The position numbers were made by a program, and so were the translations under genes. A stretch of DNA of 64,000 nt from Pseudomonas izuensis (lineage in GTDB: Bacteria; Pseudomonadota; Gammaproteobacteria; Pseudomonadales; Pseudomonadaceae), in assembly GCF_009861505.1 (NCBI RefSeq), contig NZ_WTFT01000008.1, positions 212,347 through 276,346 of the forward strand, given 5' to 3'. This document shows, in pieces, positions 34,994 through 44,258 of the stretch. Under the pieces are notes generated by a model. That model searched no databases. It saw nothing but the letters and a program-made list of their open reading frames with translations, and had not been told where the DNA came from. Every line of letters starts with the position of its first letter. Within the stretch, counting starts at the first letter, position 1.

Positions 34994-35899
34994 TCATGTC
35001 GTTGCCGAGGTACCCGGTTTCGTGGCCTGGGGGGCCACTTGCTCCGGTGGTGCCCCTCGCTCCAGACGCACCGCAACCCGGCGGTTCTTCGAACGGTTGG
35101 CGTTGTTGGTATTGGGTGCCAGCGGGTAACGCTCGCCATGGAAGCGCATCGTGATCTGCGACTCCTGGATGCCGTTGGCCTTGAAGAACTCCATGACCGC
35201 CAGGGCCCTGCGGCGTGACAGGTCGCGGTTGGTCAGGCGATTGCCGCTGTTGTCGGAATGTCCGTCGAGCTCGATGTGATTGACCGTCGGATCGGCCTTC
35301 ATGTACTCAAGCATCACCTGCAGCCTGGCTTTCGCGGCAGCATCCAGTTCGATACCTCCGCCGGGAAAGCCGACTTCCGACTGCTTCACCTGATCGAAAT
35401 TCTGCGGCAACAGTTTGGCTACGCATCCCTGATAGTCGGCAAACGCCTTGTTGAACCTGACCGGTAACAGGCGCACTTCCGATACCCGTCCATCGCCCGA
35501 GGAATGGCGGACCACCGGACTGCGCCCATCCATCAAGCCGCTGATCAAACGACCGGCCTGGGCCTGTGAGCTGTTGAACAACACGTTGCCGCTGCCGATT
35601 CTCACCGTGCCCAGATTGATATCGCCCCGTCCCGGCTGCCAGGGCGCGGCGGCGGCCAGCAAGGTGGCCGAACCTCCGCCCATCATGGCGTTGAAGGCAT
35701 TCAGACGAAACGTCGCCTGTTCGCCTGCACGACGCACGAACTGCCCTGAGCCGAAGTCGGTGATCGGCTGGGTCAGGCGGCACTCGAACTTGTCGCCTTC
35801 GACCGTCCACTCAATGCTCTCCAGACGGGTCTGGAAAGTGAGCGCCATTGCAGGAAGGCTGGCAAACACACTGAGCAAGGCTAAATAACGCTGGCGCAC
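34994..35899 (-). CDS. motY: Flagellar motor protein MotY (OmpA-like C-terminal domain)
   Basis: Periplasmic T-ring protein of 301 residues that stabilises stators of Pseudomonas/Vibrio-type flagellar motors. It has a signal peptide ending near PAMA, a MotY N-terminal domain (about 20-150), and an OmpA/MotB-like peptidoglycan-binding domain with IELDGHSDNSGNRLTNRDLSRRRA. The start is GTG 35899, with GGAG 5 nt upstream, rather than GTG 35911. A FliA-type promoter precedes it. The argG-motY-pyrC-rnt order matches PAO1 PA3525-PA3528. Confidence 0.9.
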   Translation of the reverse strand: MRQRYLALLSVFASLPAMALTFQTRLESIEWTVEGDKFECRLTQPITDFGSGQFVRRAGEQATFRLNAFNAMMGGGSATLLAAAAPWQPGRGDINLGTVRIGSGNVLFNSSQAQAGRLISGLMDGRSPVVRHSSGDGRVSEVRLLPVRFNKAFADYQGCVAKLLPQNFDQVKQSEVGFPGGGIELDAAAKARLQVMLEYMKADPTVNHIELDGHSDNSGNRLTNRDLSRRRALAVMEFFKANGIQESQITMRFHGERYPLAPNTNNANRSKNRRVAVRLERGAPPEQVAPQATKPGTSATT

Positions 35900-35964
35900 G
35901 GGAGGCTCCACTGGCTTCTACAACAAAAAGACCGACACACAGATGTTTACGGCATACCTGTTGG

Positions 35965-35991
35965 ATATCGGAAGCTTGCCGCAAAACTTGA
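35965..35991 (-). promoter_or_regulatory. FliA (sigma-28) promoter for motY
   Basis: On the minus strand TCAAGTTT (35991-35984), exactly 11 nt, then TCCGATAT (35972-35965), against the consensus TAAAGTTT-N11-GCCGATAA: 7 of 8 and 6 of 8 matches with the right spacing. The -10 lies about 65 nt before the GTG. Confidence 0.75.
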
Positions 35992-36058
35992 TAGCGAGTG
36001 CCTGCAAGAGTCTTTTCCGGTAGCATTCCCCTCAGTTTGACCCGCCTGGAATCCCCTC

Positions 36059-37105
36059 ATGTCCGACCGCCTGACCCTGCTGCGTCCCGACGACTGGCAT
36101 ATACATCTTCGCGATGGTGCTGTGTTGACCAATACCGTCGCGGATGTTGCGCGCACCTTTGGTCGCGCCATCATCATGCCCAACCTGGTACCTCCGGTCC
36201 GCAATGCGGCTGAGGCCGACGGCTATCGCCAGCGGATCCTCGCTGCCCGCCCGGCCGGCAGCCAGTTCGAACCGCTGATGGTCCTGTACCTGACCGACCG
36301 CACCCAGCCTGAAGAAATTCGCGAGGCCAAGGCCAGCGGTTTCATTCACGCCGCCAAGCTGTACCCGGCCGGCGCGACCACCAACTCGGACTCTGGCGTC
36401 ACCAGCATCGACAAGATCTTCCCTGCCCTGGAAGCCATGGCCGAAGTCGGAATGCCCTTGTTGATCCACGGTGAAGTCACCCGCGGCGATGTCGACGTGT
36501 TCGACCGCGAAAAAATCTTCATCGATGAGCACATGCGTCGCGTGGTCGAGCGCTTCCCGACCCTCAAAGTGGTGTTCGAACACATCACCACCGCTGACGC
36601 CGTGCAGTTCGTCAATTCGGCCTCGGCCAACGTTGGCGCAACCATCACCGCGCATCACCTGCTGTACAACCGCAACCACATGCTGGTGGGCGGGATTCGG
36701 CCGCACTTCTATTGCCTGCCGATTCTCAAGCGCAACACGCACCAGGAGGCCCTGCTCGATGCCGCTACAAGCGGCAGTGAAAAGTTCTTCCTCGGCACGG
36801 ACTCGGCGCCCCACGCCCAGCACGCCAAGGAAGCCGCTTGCGGTTGCGCCGGCTGCTACACCGCTTTTGCTGCGATCGAGATGTATGCCGAAGCCTTTGA
36901 ACAGCGCAATGCGCTGGACAAGCTCGAAGCCTTCGCCAGCCTTAACGGGCCTCGGTTCTATGGCCTGCCGGCCAACACCGATCGCATCACCCTGGTCCGC
37001 GAAGAGTGGACCGCCCCAAGCAGCCTGCCGTTTGGCGAGCTGACCGTTATCCCGCTGCGCGCCGGTGAAAAACTGCGCTGGCGCCTGCTGGAGGAACACG
37101 CGTGA
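36059..37105 (+). CDS. pyrC: Dihydroorotase (class II PyrC)
   Basis: Third step of pyrimidine synthesis: cyclises carbamoyl-aspartate to dihydroorotate. 348 residues. Zinc ligands are in DWHIHLRDG (His13/His15 type); the carboxylated Lys lies in [12 protein letters not shown], and later His residues in LLIHGE and FEHITT. The stop overlaps the rnt start (GTGA), so the two form a translationally coupled pair. Confidence 0.97.
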   Translation: MSDRLTLLRPDDWHIHLRDGAVLTNTVADVARTFGRAIIMPNLVPPVRNAAEADGYRQRILAARPAGSQFEPLMVLYLTDRTQPEEIREAKASGFIHAAKLYPAGATTNSDSGVTSIDKIFPALEAMAEVGMPLLIHGEVTRGDVDVFDREKIFIDEHMRRVVERFPTLKVVFEHITTADAVQFVNSASANVGATITAHHLLYNRNHMLVGGIRPHFYCLPILKRNTHQEALLDAATSGSEKFFLGTDSAPHAQHAKEAACGCAGCYTAFAAIEMYAEAFEQRNALDKLEAFASLNGPRFYGLPANTDRITLVREEWTAPSSLPFGELTVIPLRAGEKLRWRLLEEHA

Positions 37106-37779
37106 GTGAAGACCATTTCGACGACGAACAGGAAGGTCAAGGCAGCGGAGGCGGTTCCCGTCATCCAATGGCCGCCCGATTCCGTGGTTACCTGCCCGTT
37201 GTTGTCGACGTAGAAACCGGTGGCTTCAACTCGGCCACCGATGCCCTGCTGGAAATCGCCGCGACCACTATCGCCATGGATGAAAAGGGATTTGTTTACC
37301 CTGATCACACCTACTTCTTCCGGGTCGAGCCTTTCGAAGGCGCCAACGTCGAAGCGGCAGCCCTGGAGTTCACCGGGATCAAGCTCGATCACCCGCTGCG
37401 CATGGCCGTGAGTGAAGAGTCGGCCCTGAACGATATCTTCCGTGGCGTACGCAAGGCGCTCAAGGCCAACGGTTGCAAACGGGCAATTCTGGTCGGTCAC
37501 AACAGCAGTTTCGACCTGGGCTTCCTGAACGCCGCGGTTGCGCGCCTGGACATGAAGCGCAATCCGTTCCACCCGTTCTCCAGCTTCGACACGGCCACCC
37601 TCGCCGGCCTGGCCTATGGCCAAACGGTGCTGGCCAAGGCCTGTCAGGCCGCCGATATCGATTTCGATGGTCGCGAGGCCCACTCGGCTCGTTACGATAC
37701 CGAGAAGACCGCCGAGCTGTTCTGCGGCATCGTCAATCGCTGGAAACAAATGGGCGGCTGGGAAGACTTCGACGACTAA
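37102..37779 (+). CDS. rnt: Ribonuclease T
   Basis: Homodimeric 3'-5' exoribonuclease of 225 residues that matures the 3' ends of tRNA and other stable RNAs. DEDDh motifs: [10 protein letters not shown] (Exo I), [12 protein letters not shown] (Exo II) and [14 protein letters not shown] (Exo III). It starts with GTG overlapping the pyrC stop. Length and N-terminal acidic/Gly extension are normal for Pseudomonas. Confidence 0.97.
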   Translation: MSEDHFDDEQEGQGSGGGSRHPMAARFRGYLPVVVDVETGGFNSATDALLEIAATTIAMDEKGFVYPDHTYFFRVEPFEGANVEAAALEFTGIKLDHPLRMAVSEESALNDIFRGVRKALKANGCKRAILVGHNSSFDLGFLNAAVARLDMKRNPFHPFSSFDTATLAGLAYGQTVLAKACQAADIDFDGREAHSARYDTEKTAELFCGIVNRWKQMGGWEDFDD

Positions 37780-37786
37780 CTGCAAT

Positions 37787-37883
37787 TGTAGGAGCTGGCT
37801 TGCCAGCGAAGGGTCCCTCCCATACACAGCAATTGCGGGGGTGTGGCGATAAACGCCTTCGCTGGCAAGCCAGCTCCTACAAG
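37787..37883. repeat. REPIN, GCTGGCTTGCCAGC class
   Basis: GTAGGAGCTGGCTTGCCAGC and the inverse GCTGGCAAGCCAGCTCCTAC bracket about 55 bp, between convergent rnt and the peroxiredoxin gene. The solo REP at 102-130 is of this class. Confidence 0.9.
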
Positions 37884-37900
37884 GGTCATATACCGCGCAT

Positions 37901-37931
37901 AAAAAAACCGGCCTCGAGGGCCGGTTTTTTT
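37901..37931. terminator. Bidirectional terminator between rnt and the peroxiredoxin gene
   Basis: AAAAAAACCGGCCTCGAGGGCCGGTTTTTTT: a GC stem with A and T tracts on both sides. Confidence 0.92.
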
Positions 37932-37947
37932 GTACCTGGAGCGTGCC

Positions 37948-38550
37948 TTACAGCGCGGCAGCGTGCTCGGTCAGGTAAGCTGCAACGCCTTCTGGCGAAG
38001 CGTTCATGCCCTTGTCGCCTTTTTTCCAGTTGGCAGGGCAGACTTCGCCGTGCTCTTCGTGGAATTGCAGAGCATCGACCAGACGCAGCAGCTCTTCCAT
38101 GTTACGACCCAGTGGCAGGTCGTTGATGATCTGCGAGCGAACAACGCCTTTGTCGTCGATCAGGAATGCGCCACGGAAAGCAACGCCGTCAGCGGACTGA
38201 ACGTCGTAGGCCTTCATGATTTCCTGCTTGATGTCGGCAGCCATGGTGTAACGGACTTCGCCGATACCGCCATTGTTGACCGGGGTGTTACGCCAGGCGT
38301 TGTGGGTGAAGTGCGAGTCGATCGAAACAGCGACCACTTCAACGTTACGAGCCTTGAATTCCGACATGCGGTTGTCCAGAGCGATCAGCTCCGACGGGCA
38401 AACAAAGGTGAAGTCCAGTGGGTAGAAGAACACCAGGCCGTATTTGCCTTTGATAGCCGAGGACAGGGTGAAGCTGTCAACGATCTCGCCATTGCCGAGT
38501 ACGGCCGGTACGGTGAAGTCAGGGGCTTGTTTGCCTACGAGTACGCTCAT
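37948..38550 (-). CDS. Typical 2-Cys peroxiredoxin (AhpC/Prx1 type)
   Basis: Thiol peroxidase of 200 residues reducing H2O2 and organic peroxides. Peroxidatic Cys51 is in FYPLDFTFVCPSE, and the resolving Cys is near 172 (HGEVCPANW). PA3529-like by context, next to bfd/bfrB, which suits control of iron-driven oxidative stress. AGGAG precedes ATG 38550; the longer frame to 38661 is unsupported. The reductant (AhpF or thioredoxin) is not encoded here. Confidence 0.93.
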   Translation of the reverse strand: MSVLVGKQAPDFTVPAVLGNGEIVDSFTLSSAIKGKYGLVFFYPLDFTFVCPSELIALDNRMSEFKARNVEVVAVSIDSHFTHNAWRNTPVNNGGIGEVRYTMAADIKQEIMKAYDVQSADGVAFRGAFLIDDKGVVRSQIINDLPLGRNMEELLRLVDALQFHEEHGEVCPANWKKGDKGMNASPEGVAAYLTEHAAAL

Positions 38551-38855
38551 TGGATATCTCCTGGTGTAGAAACGTGAAAAACCGGGTTTGCGCCAGCCTG
38601 CCACCCTCAGGCGACAGCCCTGTGACACGAACCCGTTTCGCAAAGACCGGCCATCATACACTGCGTTTTTGGCCTGTCCTTAACGGTTTTTCCCGCAGAG
38701 GTAAAAATCCCGGAGCGGATTTCGTTTCTTGCCTTCATTGAAGAGCACCGTTCGTCAGCCTTCGGAAAAAGCCGCCTCAAAGCACTTTGACAATCATTCT
38801 CGTTAACATTAAGATCCATCGCATTCGAGACATAAACAAGCGACGGTCTTCACTT
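38551..38855. other. Divergent peroxiredoxin/bfd intergenic region
   Basis: About 305 bp with no gene. It holds the promoters for both genes and a Fur-like box near 38789-38807. Nothing else is evident. Confidence 0.6.
38789..38807 (+). promoter_or_regulatory. Fur-like box before bfd
   Basis: GACAATCATTCTCGTTAAC matches 13 of 19 positions of the classical Fur box GATAATGATAATCATTATC. It lies about 50-65 bp before the bfd start, suiting the known iron-starvation induction of bfd in P. aeruginosa. Confidence 0.6.
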
Positions 38856-39074
38856 ATGTATGTTTGCCTCTGCACTGGCGTCACCGACGGCCAAATCCGC
38901 GATGCGATCTATGAAGGATGCTGCAGCTACAAGGAAGTCCGCCAGGCCACCGGCGTTGCCAGTCAATGTGGTAAATGTGCCTGCCTCGCCAAGGAAGTGG
39001 TCCGCGAGACCCTGACCTCACTGCAGACAGCCCAGGCTGCGATTCCCTTTCCTGCAGAATTTACAGCGGCATAA
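38856..39074 (+). CDS. bfd: Bacterioferritin-associated ferredoxin
   Basis: [2Fe-2S] ferredoxin of 72 residues that reduces the core of bacterioferritin B so that stored iron can leave. The cluster cysteines Cys4, Cys6, Cys38 and Cys41 are all present (MYVCLCTG, SQCGKCAC). ATG 38856 gives the normal length; the ribosome site is weak. bfrB follows in the same direction but beyond a terminator, so the two can be regulated oppositely by iron. Confidence 0.95.
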   Translation: MYVCLCTGVTDGQIRDAIYEGCCSYKEVRQATGVASQCGKCACLAKEVVRETLTSLQTAQAAIPFPAEFTAA

Positions 39075-39092
39075 AAAGCTACTTACTCAAAG

Positions 39093-39117
39093 AACCGGAC
39101 TGATGTCCGGTTTTTTT
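39093..39117 (+). terminator. Terminator after bfd
   Basis: AACCGGAC-TGAT-GTCCGGTT followed by a run of T. Confidence 0.9.
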
Positions 39118-39274
39118 ATGCCTGAAAATCAACTGCTTAGACTCTAGACGCGGAACACAAACATTCTTATTCCGATTAATTTTCATATATTATTCAATAA
39201 CTTAAGTTTGACACCCTTAGTTGCGCGGCTCAAACTCTGCCTTATAGACGGCTAACAAAGGGCAGGACCCCATC

Positions 39275-39751
39275 ATGAAAGGCGACGTTAAAGTCATCCA
39301 GCATCTCAACAAGATTCTTGCCAATGAGCTGGTCGCAATCAATCAATACTTCCTGCATGCACGCATGTATGAAGATTGGGGCCTGAACAAGCTCGGCAAG
39401 CACGAATACCACGAATCCATCGACGAGATGAAGCACGCGGACAAGCTGATCAAGCGCATCCTGTTCCTGGAAGGCCTGCCCAACGTCCAGGACCTGGGCA
39501 AGCTGCACATCGGCGAGCACACCAAGGAAATGATTGAGTGCGACCTGCGTATCGAGAAAGCCGGCCACAAAGACCTTAAAGAGGCTATCGCCTTTTGCGA
39601 AACGGCTGGCGACTTCGGTAGCCGTGAACTGCTTGAAGATATCCTCGAGTCCGAAGAAGAACATATCGACTGGCTTGAAACCCAACTTGGCCTGATCGAC
39701 AAGATCGGTATCGAGAACTACCTGCAATCGCAGATGGGCGAAGACGAATAA
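39275..39751 (+). CDS. bfrB: Bacterioferritin BfrB
   Basis: 24-mer haem-containing iron-storage protein subunit of 158 residues, full length. The ferroxidase centre includes Glu18 (NELVAINQ), Glu51 and His54 (DEMKHAD), and Glu94/Glu127/His130-type residues ([11 protein letters not shown]). Met52 in the same MKHAD stretch is the haem axial ligand. AGGA lies about 10 nt before the ATG. The 200-bp upstream region is AT-rich. Works with the Bfd encoded just upstream. Confidence 0.95.
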   Translation: MKGDVKVIQHLNKILANELVAINQYFLHARMYEDWGLNKLGKHEYHESIDEMKHADKLIKRILFLEGLPNVQDLGKLHIGEHTKEMIECDLRIEKAGHKDLKEAIAFCETAGDFGSRELLEDILESEEEHIDWLETQLGLIDKIGIENYLQSQMGEDE

Positions 39752-39778
39752 CTTCTACGCCATTAATCTCGATGCAAT

Positions 39779-39817
39779 AAAAAGCCCCGCTCTCTTTTGA
39801 AGAGGCGGGGCTTTTTA
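39779..39817 (+). terminator. Terminator after bfrB
   Basis: AAAAGCCCCGC and GCGGGGCTTTT with an internal TCTCTTTTGAAGAG stem; the right arm runs into TTTTTAA. Confidence 0.9.
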
Positions 39818-39847
39818 ATGTGTTGGTTTCGGGATTCACCTGAAACC

Positions 39848-39948
39848 TTGTAGGAGCGAGCATGCTCGCGATGGTGGTCAACGATAACGCGGGACGTCTG
39901 GCTCCCCCGGTGTTCTTGAGTCCATCGCGAGCGGGCTCGCTCCTACAA
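39848..39948. repeat. REPIN with conserved interior
   Basis: Outer REP arms GTAGGAGCGAGC/GCTCGCTCCTAC. The interior has CAACGATAACGCGGG and GTGTTCTTGAGTCCATCGCG, shared with 46314-46415, 52416-52532 and 53825-53927. Confidence 0.88.
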
Positions 39949-39957
39949 AAAGCCGGA

Positions 39958-40299
39958 TCAGGCTTCGGTTTTTGCAGCTGCGGCTTTTGCGGCAGCGTCT
40001 TTGATCAGCGCCTGCAACGAACCATCAGCCGACATCTCGGTCATGATGTCGCTACCGCCGACCAGCTCACCAGCGACCCACAGTTGCGGGAAGGTTGGCC
40101 AGTTGGCGTATTTTGGCAGGTTGGCGCGGATTTCCGGGTTCTGCAGGATATCCACGTACGCAAACTTTTCACCACAAGCCATCACAGCCTGCGCAGCTTT
40201 CGCGGAGAAGCCGCACTGCGGGGCATTCGGCGAGCCTTTCATGTAAAGCAGAATGGTGTTGTTGGCAATCTGCTCTTTAATCGTTTCGATGATATCCAT
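39958..40299 (-). CDS. grxD: Monothiol glutaredoxin (Grx4/GrxD)
   Basis: Cytosolic protein of 113 residues that carries a [2Fe-2S] cluster and passes it to apoproteins. The CGFS active site is at Cys29 (NAPQCGFSAKA), with WPTFPQLW and GGSDIM glutathione-binding elements. ATG 40299 gives the family's usual start; the upstream extension to 40329 is not needed. The C-terminus is an Ala/Lys-rich tail. Position after bfrB matches PA3533. Confidence 0.95.
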   Translation of the reverse strand: MDIIETIKEQIANNTILLYMKGSPNAPQCGFSAKAAQAVMACGEKFAYVDILQNPEIRANLPKYANWPTFPQLWVAGELVGGSDIMTEMSADGSLQALIKDAAAKAAAAKTEA

Positions 40300-40396
40300 G
40301 GAGCACCTCGGCTGAACTTTCCGACTCACGGGTCGGCACGGTGGCGCATTGTAACGGAAAGCCGAGGGCCATGCTCGGTCTCTCCGTCAGATACGA

Positions 40397-42505
40397 TCAA
40401 GCCGCCGCCACGGTTACCGGAACGCCATTCAACGCCGCATTCCCCGACAGTTCATCGAGCTGACATTCGTCTGTCAGGTCATTGGCACTGGACCCCGGCT
40501 GACCACTGGCAATGGTCATTTGCACACCCGGTCTCGCATGCCCCCAACCGTGCGGAAGGCTGACCACGCCTTTCATCATATCCAGGCTGCCCAACACTTC
40601 AACTTCGATCACCCCGACCCGCGAGCTCACCCGCACTCGCTGCCCATCGCTCAGCCCGCGACTGGCCAGATCATCCGGGTGCATCAACAACTGATGACGC
40701 GGTTTACCTTTCACCAGACGGTGGTAGTTGTGCATCCACGAATTGTTGCTGCGCACATGCCGACGGCCGATCATCAACAACTCATCGGCAGCCGGAGCCT
40801 GCAATGCCGCGAACCGCGCCAGGTCGGCAAGGATGGCGGCGGGGGCAGCCTGGACATGCTGATTGGCGGTTTTCAGACGCAGCGCCAGGTTGGGCTTTAG
40901 CGGCCCGAGATCGACACCATGGGGATGGTCGAACAGCGTCGCCACCGACAGCTTGTGCTCCGAGGCATCGCCATACAGCCCCATGCGCAGGCCTCGGTCG
41001 ATCATCTGTGCCGGGGCAATAGTCGGCTTCAGCTCCTTGCCGGTCTTCGCGGCAAATGCCTTGGCCAACCCGACGAAAATTTCCCAGTCGTGCAGTGCGC
41101 CTTGGGGCTTGGCCAGAATTGCCCGGTTGAAACGACTGACGTTGCGCACGGCGAACATATTGAACGTCGTGTCGTAATGATCGTTTTCCAGCGCCGAGGT
41201 GGACGGCAGGATCAGGTCGGCGTATCGCGTGGTTTCGTTGATGTACAAATCGACACTGACCATGAATTCCAACCCGTCCAGCGCCTGTTCCAGCTGACGG
41301 CCGTTCGGCGTGGACAGCACCGGGTTGCCCGCCACGGTAATCAGTGCGCGCACCTGCCCTTCCCCTTCGGTCAGCATCTCTTCGGCCAGCGCCGACACCG
41401 GCAGTTCGCCAGCGTATTCGGGGCGCCCGGACACCCGGCTCTGCCACAAATTGAAATGCCCACCCGACGTGGAGGCCACCAGATCCACCGCCGGCTGGGT
41501 GCACAACGCACCGCCCACGCGGTCAAGGTTACCGGTGACCAGGTTGATCAACTGCACCAGCCAATGGCACAGCGTACCGAATGCCTGGGTCGAGACGCCC
41601 ATCCGGCCATAACACACCGCGCTCGGTGCAGCGGCGAAGTCCCGCGCCAATTGGCGGATCTGTTCGGCCGGCACCGCACACAACGGGCTCATGGCCTCGG
41701 CAGTGAAACCCGCAACCGCCTCGCGCACCAGGTCCAGCCCCTCTACCGACAAATGACCGTCGCGGGTCAATCCTTCAGCAAACAAGGTGTTGAGCAGGCC
41801 AAACAACAATGCCGCATCGCCACCCGGGCGAACGAACAAATGCTGGTCGGCGATGGCCGCCGTTTCGCTGCGACGCGGGTCGACCACCACGACCTTGCCA
41901 CCCCGGCCCTGAATCGCTTTCAAGCGCTTTTCCACATCCGGCACGGTCATGATGCTGCCGTTGGACGCGAGCGGATTGCCACCCAGGATCAACATGAAGT
42001 CGGTGTGATCGATGTCCGGGATCGGCAGCAACAAACCATGGCCGTACATCAAATGACTGGTCAGGTGATGGGGCAATTGATCGACCGACGTCGCGGAGAA
42101 ACGGTTACGGGTTTTCAACAGGCCGAGAAAATAATTGCTATGGGTCATCAGCCCATAGTTGTGCACGCTGGGATTACCTTGATAGACCGCCACCGCATTT
42201 TGCCCGTGACGCTGCTGAATCTCCGCCAGACGCTCCGCGACCAGATTGAAGGCGTCTTCCCATTCGATGGGCTGCCATTCGTTACCCACGCGTCGCATGG
42301 GTTGATGCAGGCGATCCGGATCATTCTGGATGTCTTGCAAGGCAACAGCCTTGGGGCAGATGTGCCCGCGACTGAAGGTATCCAGGGGATCACCCTTGAT
42401 CGAAGTAATCTGCACATTGCCGGCTTCGACCTCGGTGGTTTCGATGGTCAGGCCGCAGATGGCTTCACACAGGTGGCAGGCACGGTGGTGGAGAGTCTTG
42501 GTCAT
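40397..42505 (-). CDS. Molybdopterin oxidoreductase (formate dehydrogenase/nitrate reductase superfamily)
   Basis: Cytoplasmic-type molybdopterin enzyme of 702 residues with an N-terminal [4Fe-4S] motif (Cys10, Cys13, Cys17, then HICPKA), the central bis-MGD domains (ILGGNPLASNGS; VVVDPRRSETAAIAD) and a C-terminal cap domain (RHVRSNNSWMHN). No twin-arginine signal is visible. At the place where formate dehydrogenases have Sec/Cys, the FSATSVDQLPHH segment offers no Cys. No electron-transfer subunit is adjacent, so substrate and partner are unknown. Members of this group occur in many pseudomonads (PA3534 region). Confidence 0.8.
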   Translation of the reverse strand: MTKTLHHRACHLCEAICGLTIETTEVEAGNVQITSIKGDPLDTFSRGHICPKAVALQDIQNDPDRLHQPMRRVGNEWQPIEWEDAFNLVAERLAEIQQRHGQNAVAVYQGNPSVHNYGLMTHSNYFLGLLKTRNRFSATSVDQLPHHLTSHLMYGHGLLLPIPDIDHTDFMLILGGNPLASNGSIMTVPDVEKRLKAIQGRGGKVVVVDPRRSETAAIADQHLFVRPGGDAALLFGLLNTLFAEGLTRDGHLSVEGLDLVREAVAGFTAEAMSPLCAVPAEQIRQLARDFAAAPSAVCYGRMGVSTQAFGTLCHWLVQLINLVTGNLDRVGGALCTQPAVDLVASTSGGHFNLWQSRVSGRPEYAGELPVSALAEEMLTEGEGQVRALITVAGNPVLSTPNGRQLEQALDGLEFMVSVDLYINETTRYADLILPSTSALENDHYDTTFNMFAVRNVSRFNRAILAKPQGALHDWEIFVGLAKAFAAKTGKELKPTIAPAQMIDRGLRMGLYGDASEHKLSVATLFDHPHGVDLGPLKPNLALRLKTANQHVQAAPAAILADLARFAALQAPAADELLMIGRRHVRSNNSWMHNYHRLVKGKPRHQLLMHPDDLASRGLSDGQRVRVSSRVGVIEVEVLGSLDMMKGVVSLPHGWGHARPGVQMTIASGQPGSSANDLTDECQLDELSGNAALNGVPVTVAAA

Positions 42506-42633
42506 GGCCAGTCTCTGTCTTGTTCTGGGCGGGCGATTTCGGCCGCGGGAACAAAACTATGGCGCCTGCCCCCATAGCGCGCCAGCGACGTTCGTCTTGT
42601 GAATTGGTGACCATCAGGCCAACCGATGGCTCC

Positions 42634-42930
42634 TCATGATCCGTTCGACGGCAGCCTGGGTTGCGCCTGCAGCTGGATCTCCTGGATGGTTTCGATCTGC
42701 TCGTGGGCAACATGGACCCCGGTCAGTTCGCCGATCAGCCGCCAGTGCTCGTCGAGCCCGGTGCTGATGGTGGCCATGCGGTCGATCATGCGGCGGCCGG
42801 CGTCCCGGGTCACCGGGTCGTTGCTGCGCAGCAGTTCAAACGACATCGACGTCATGGAGGCGGTCAGGTGTGTCAGGGAGCGAGCCGTGAGGCCGAGCAA
42901 TTCCATTAGCTGCTGTTCTTTCGATTCCAT
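42634..42930 (-). CDS. Conserved hypothetical protein (PA3536-like by position)
   Basis: A 98-residue, mainly alpha-helical soluble protein starting MESKEQQLMELLGLTARSL. It has no signal, TM or metal motif. GGAGG lies upstream of the start in the minus orientation (TTCGACAATGGAATC context, with GAGGC 8-10 nt away). Its place upstream of argF fits the PAO1 gene PA3536, which is also uncharacterised. Function unknown. Confidence 0.65.
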   Translation of the reverse strand: MESKEQQLMELLGLTARSLTHLTASMTSMSFELLRSNDPVTRDAGRRMIDRMATISTGLDEHWRLIGELTGVHVAHEQIETIQEIQLQAQPRLPSNGS

Positions 42931-43337
42931 TGTCGAAGCCTCCTGCGTCGCGGGTGATTTATTTATAACCCAGCACTTTGCATTAGCAAATGTTTCAGAT
43001 GGAGCAGACCGCCTGCGAAGACCGCGAACGCCAGGTCAGGAACCGACCGTCAACGCGCCGCCACCGCCCCGCTCGATTGCCAAGCTGCGCGGGCACGGTG
43101 TACAAATGCCTGGCTGCCGTCAGGAAACAGGCTTCAAAAGCGCTACTGCGGATATCCCGTAGCTCCTCTGAACTCCCCTAAAAACCGTAGCCCTATTGGT
43201 AAGACGCGACATTTAATTATAAGATCGCGCCTTCCCCTATTTCGTCGCCCCGTGCGGCTTACGCCGCAGGTCTCGCCCGTTGTTCCGTTAGACAAGGCTT
43301 TGAGCATCTGCGGTTTGTAGCAAAAAGGTAGTCAATG
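42931..43337. other. argF upstream region
   Basis: About 400 bp without a convincing gene. The distal half is plain GC-rich DNA. The proximal part holds the argF promoter (TTGGTA 43196-43201, 16 nt, TATAAG 43218-43223), the overlapping ArgR operator, and a leader hairpin TGCGGC-TTAC-GCCGCA near 43253-43268. Confidence 0.6.
43191..43232 (-). promoter_or_regulatory. ArgR operator overlapping the argF promoter
   Basis: Read on the minus strand, unit 43211-43191 fits TGTCGC-N8-AA-N5 exactly. The adjoining unit 43232-43212 reads AGGCGC-N8-AA-N5 (4 of 6 in the core). The pair covers both -35 and -10, as expected for repression by ArgR-arginine. Confidence 0.7.
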
Positions 43338-44258
43338 ATGAGCGCAAGGCACTTTCTCTCCCTGATGGATTGCACGCCCGAAGAGCTGGTCAGCGTGATC
43401 CGTCGAGGCGTTGAGCTCAAGGACCTGCGTAACCGCGGCGTACTGTTCGAGCCCCTGAAAAACCGCGTGTTGGGGATGATTTTCGAGAAATCCTCGACCC
43501 GCACCCGCATTTCGTTCGAAGCCGGCATGATCCAGCTCGGCGGCCAGGCGATCTTCCTGTCGCCGCGCGATACCCAGCTGGGCCGGGGCGAGCCGATCAG
43601 CGACGCCGCCGTCGTCATGTCGAGCATGCTCGATGTGGTGATGATCCGTACCTTTGCCCACAGCACATTGACCGAATTCGCCGCCAATTCGCGCGTCCCG
43701 CTGATCAACGGCCTGTCCGACGATCTGCACCCGTGCCAACTGCTGGCCGACATGCAGACCTACCTCGAACACCGCGGCTCCATCCAGGGCAAGACCGTGG
43801 CCTGGATCGGTGACGGCAACAACATGTGCAACAGCTATATAGAAGCGGCGATCCAGTTCGACTTCCAGTTGCGTATCGCTTGCCCTGAAGGCTACGAGCC
43901 GAACCCCAAGTTCCTGGCCCTGGCCGGTGATCGGGTGACCATCGTTCGCGACCCGAAAGATGCCGTTCGCGGCGCCCATCTGGTGAGTACCGACGTCTGG
44001 ACCTCCATGGGCCAGGAAGAAGAAACCGCCAAGCGCCTGAAGCTGTTCGCCCCCTACCAGGTCAACCGCGCCCTGCTCGATCTGGGCGCCAGCGACGTGC
44101 TGTTCATGCATTGCCTGCCGGCTCACCGTGGCGAAGAGATCAGCGTCGACCTGCTCGACGACCCGCGCTCGGTCGCCTGGGATCAGGCCGAGAACCGCCT
44201 GCACGCGCAAAAAGCCCTGCTCGAGTTTCTCGTTCCGCCGGCGTATCACCACGCATGA
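43338..44258 (+). CDS. argF: Ornithine carbamoyltransferase (anabolic)
   Basis: Makes citrulline from ornithine and carbamoyl phosphate in arginine synthesis. 306 residues. The carbamoyl-phosphate site is [19 protein letters not shown] follows, and the ornithine loop is [14 protein letters not shown] 43338 (MSARHFLSL) is the usual start in Pseudomonas; the ATG at 43335 directly precedes it and cannot be excluded. Its stop overlaps the ABC ATPase start (ATGA). Confidence 0.96.
   Translation: MSARHFLSLMDCTPEELVSVIRRGVELKDLRNRGVLFEPLKNRVLGMIFEKSSTRTRISFEAGMIQLGGQAIFLSPRDTQLGRGEPISDAAVVMSSMLDVVMIRTFAHSTLTEFAANSRVPLINGLSDDLHPCQLLADMQTYLEHRGSIQGKTVAWIGDGNNMCNSYIEAAIQFDFQLRIACPEGYEPNPKFLALAGDRVTIVRDPKDAVRGAHLVSTDVWTSMGQEEETAKRLKLFAPYQVNRALLDLGASDVLFMHCLPAHRGEEISVDLLDDPRSVAWDQAENRLHAQKALLEFLVPPAYHHA

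Noticed and set aside
40919..42577. 552-codon open frame antisense to the molybdopterin oxidoreductase
   Set aside because: The minus-strand frame has clear family motifs and the antisense translation (rich in Gln, His and Arg) has none.
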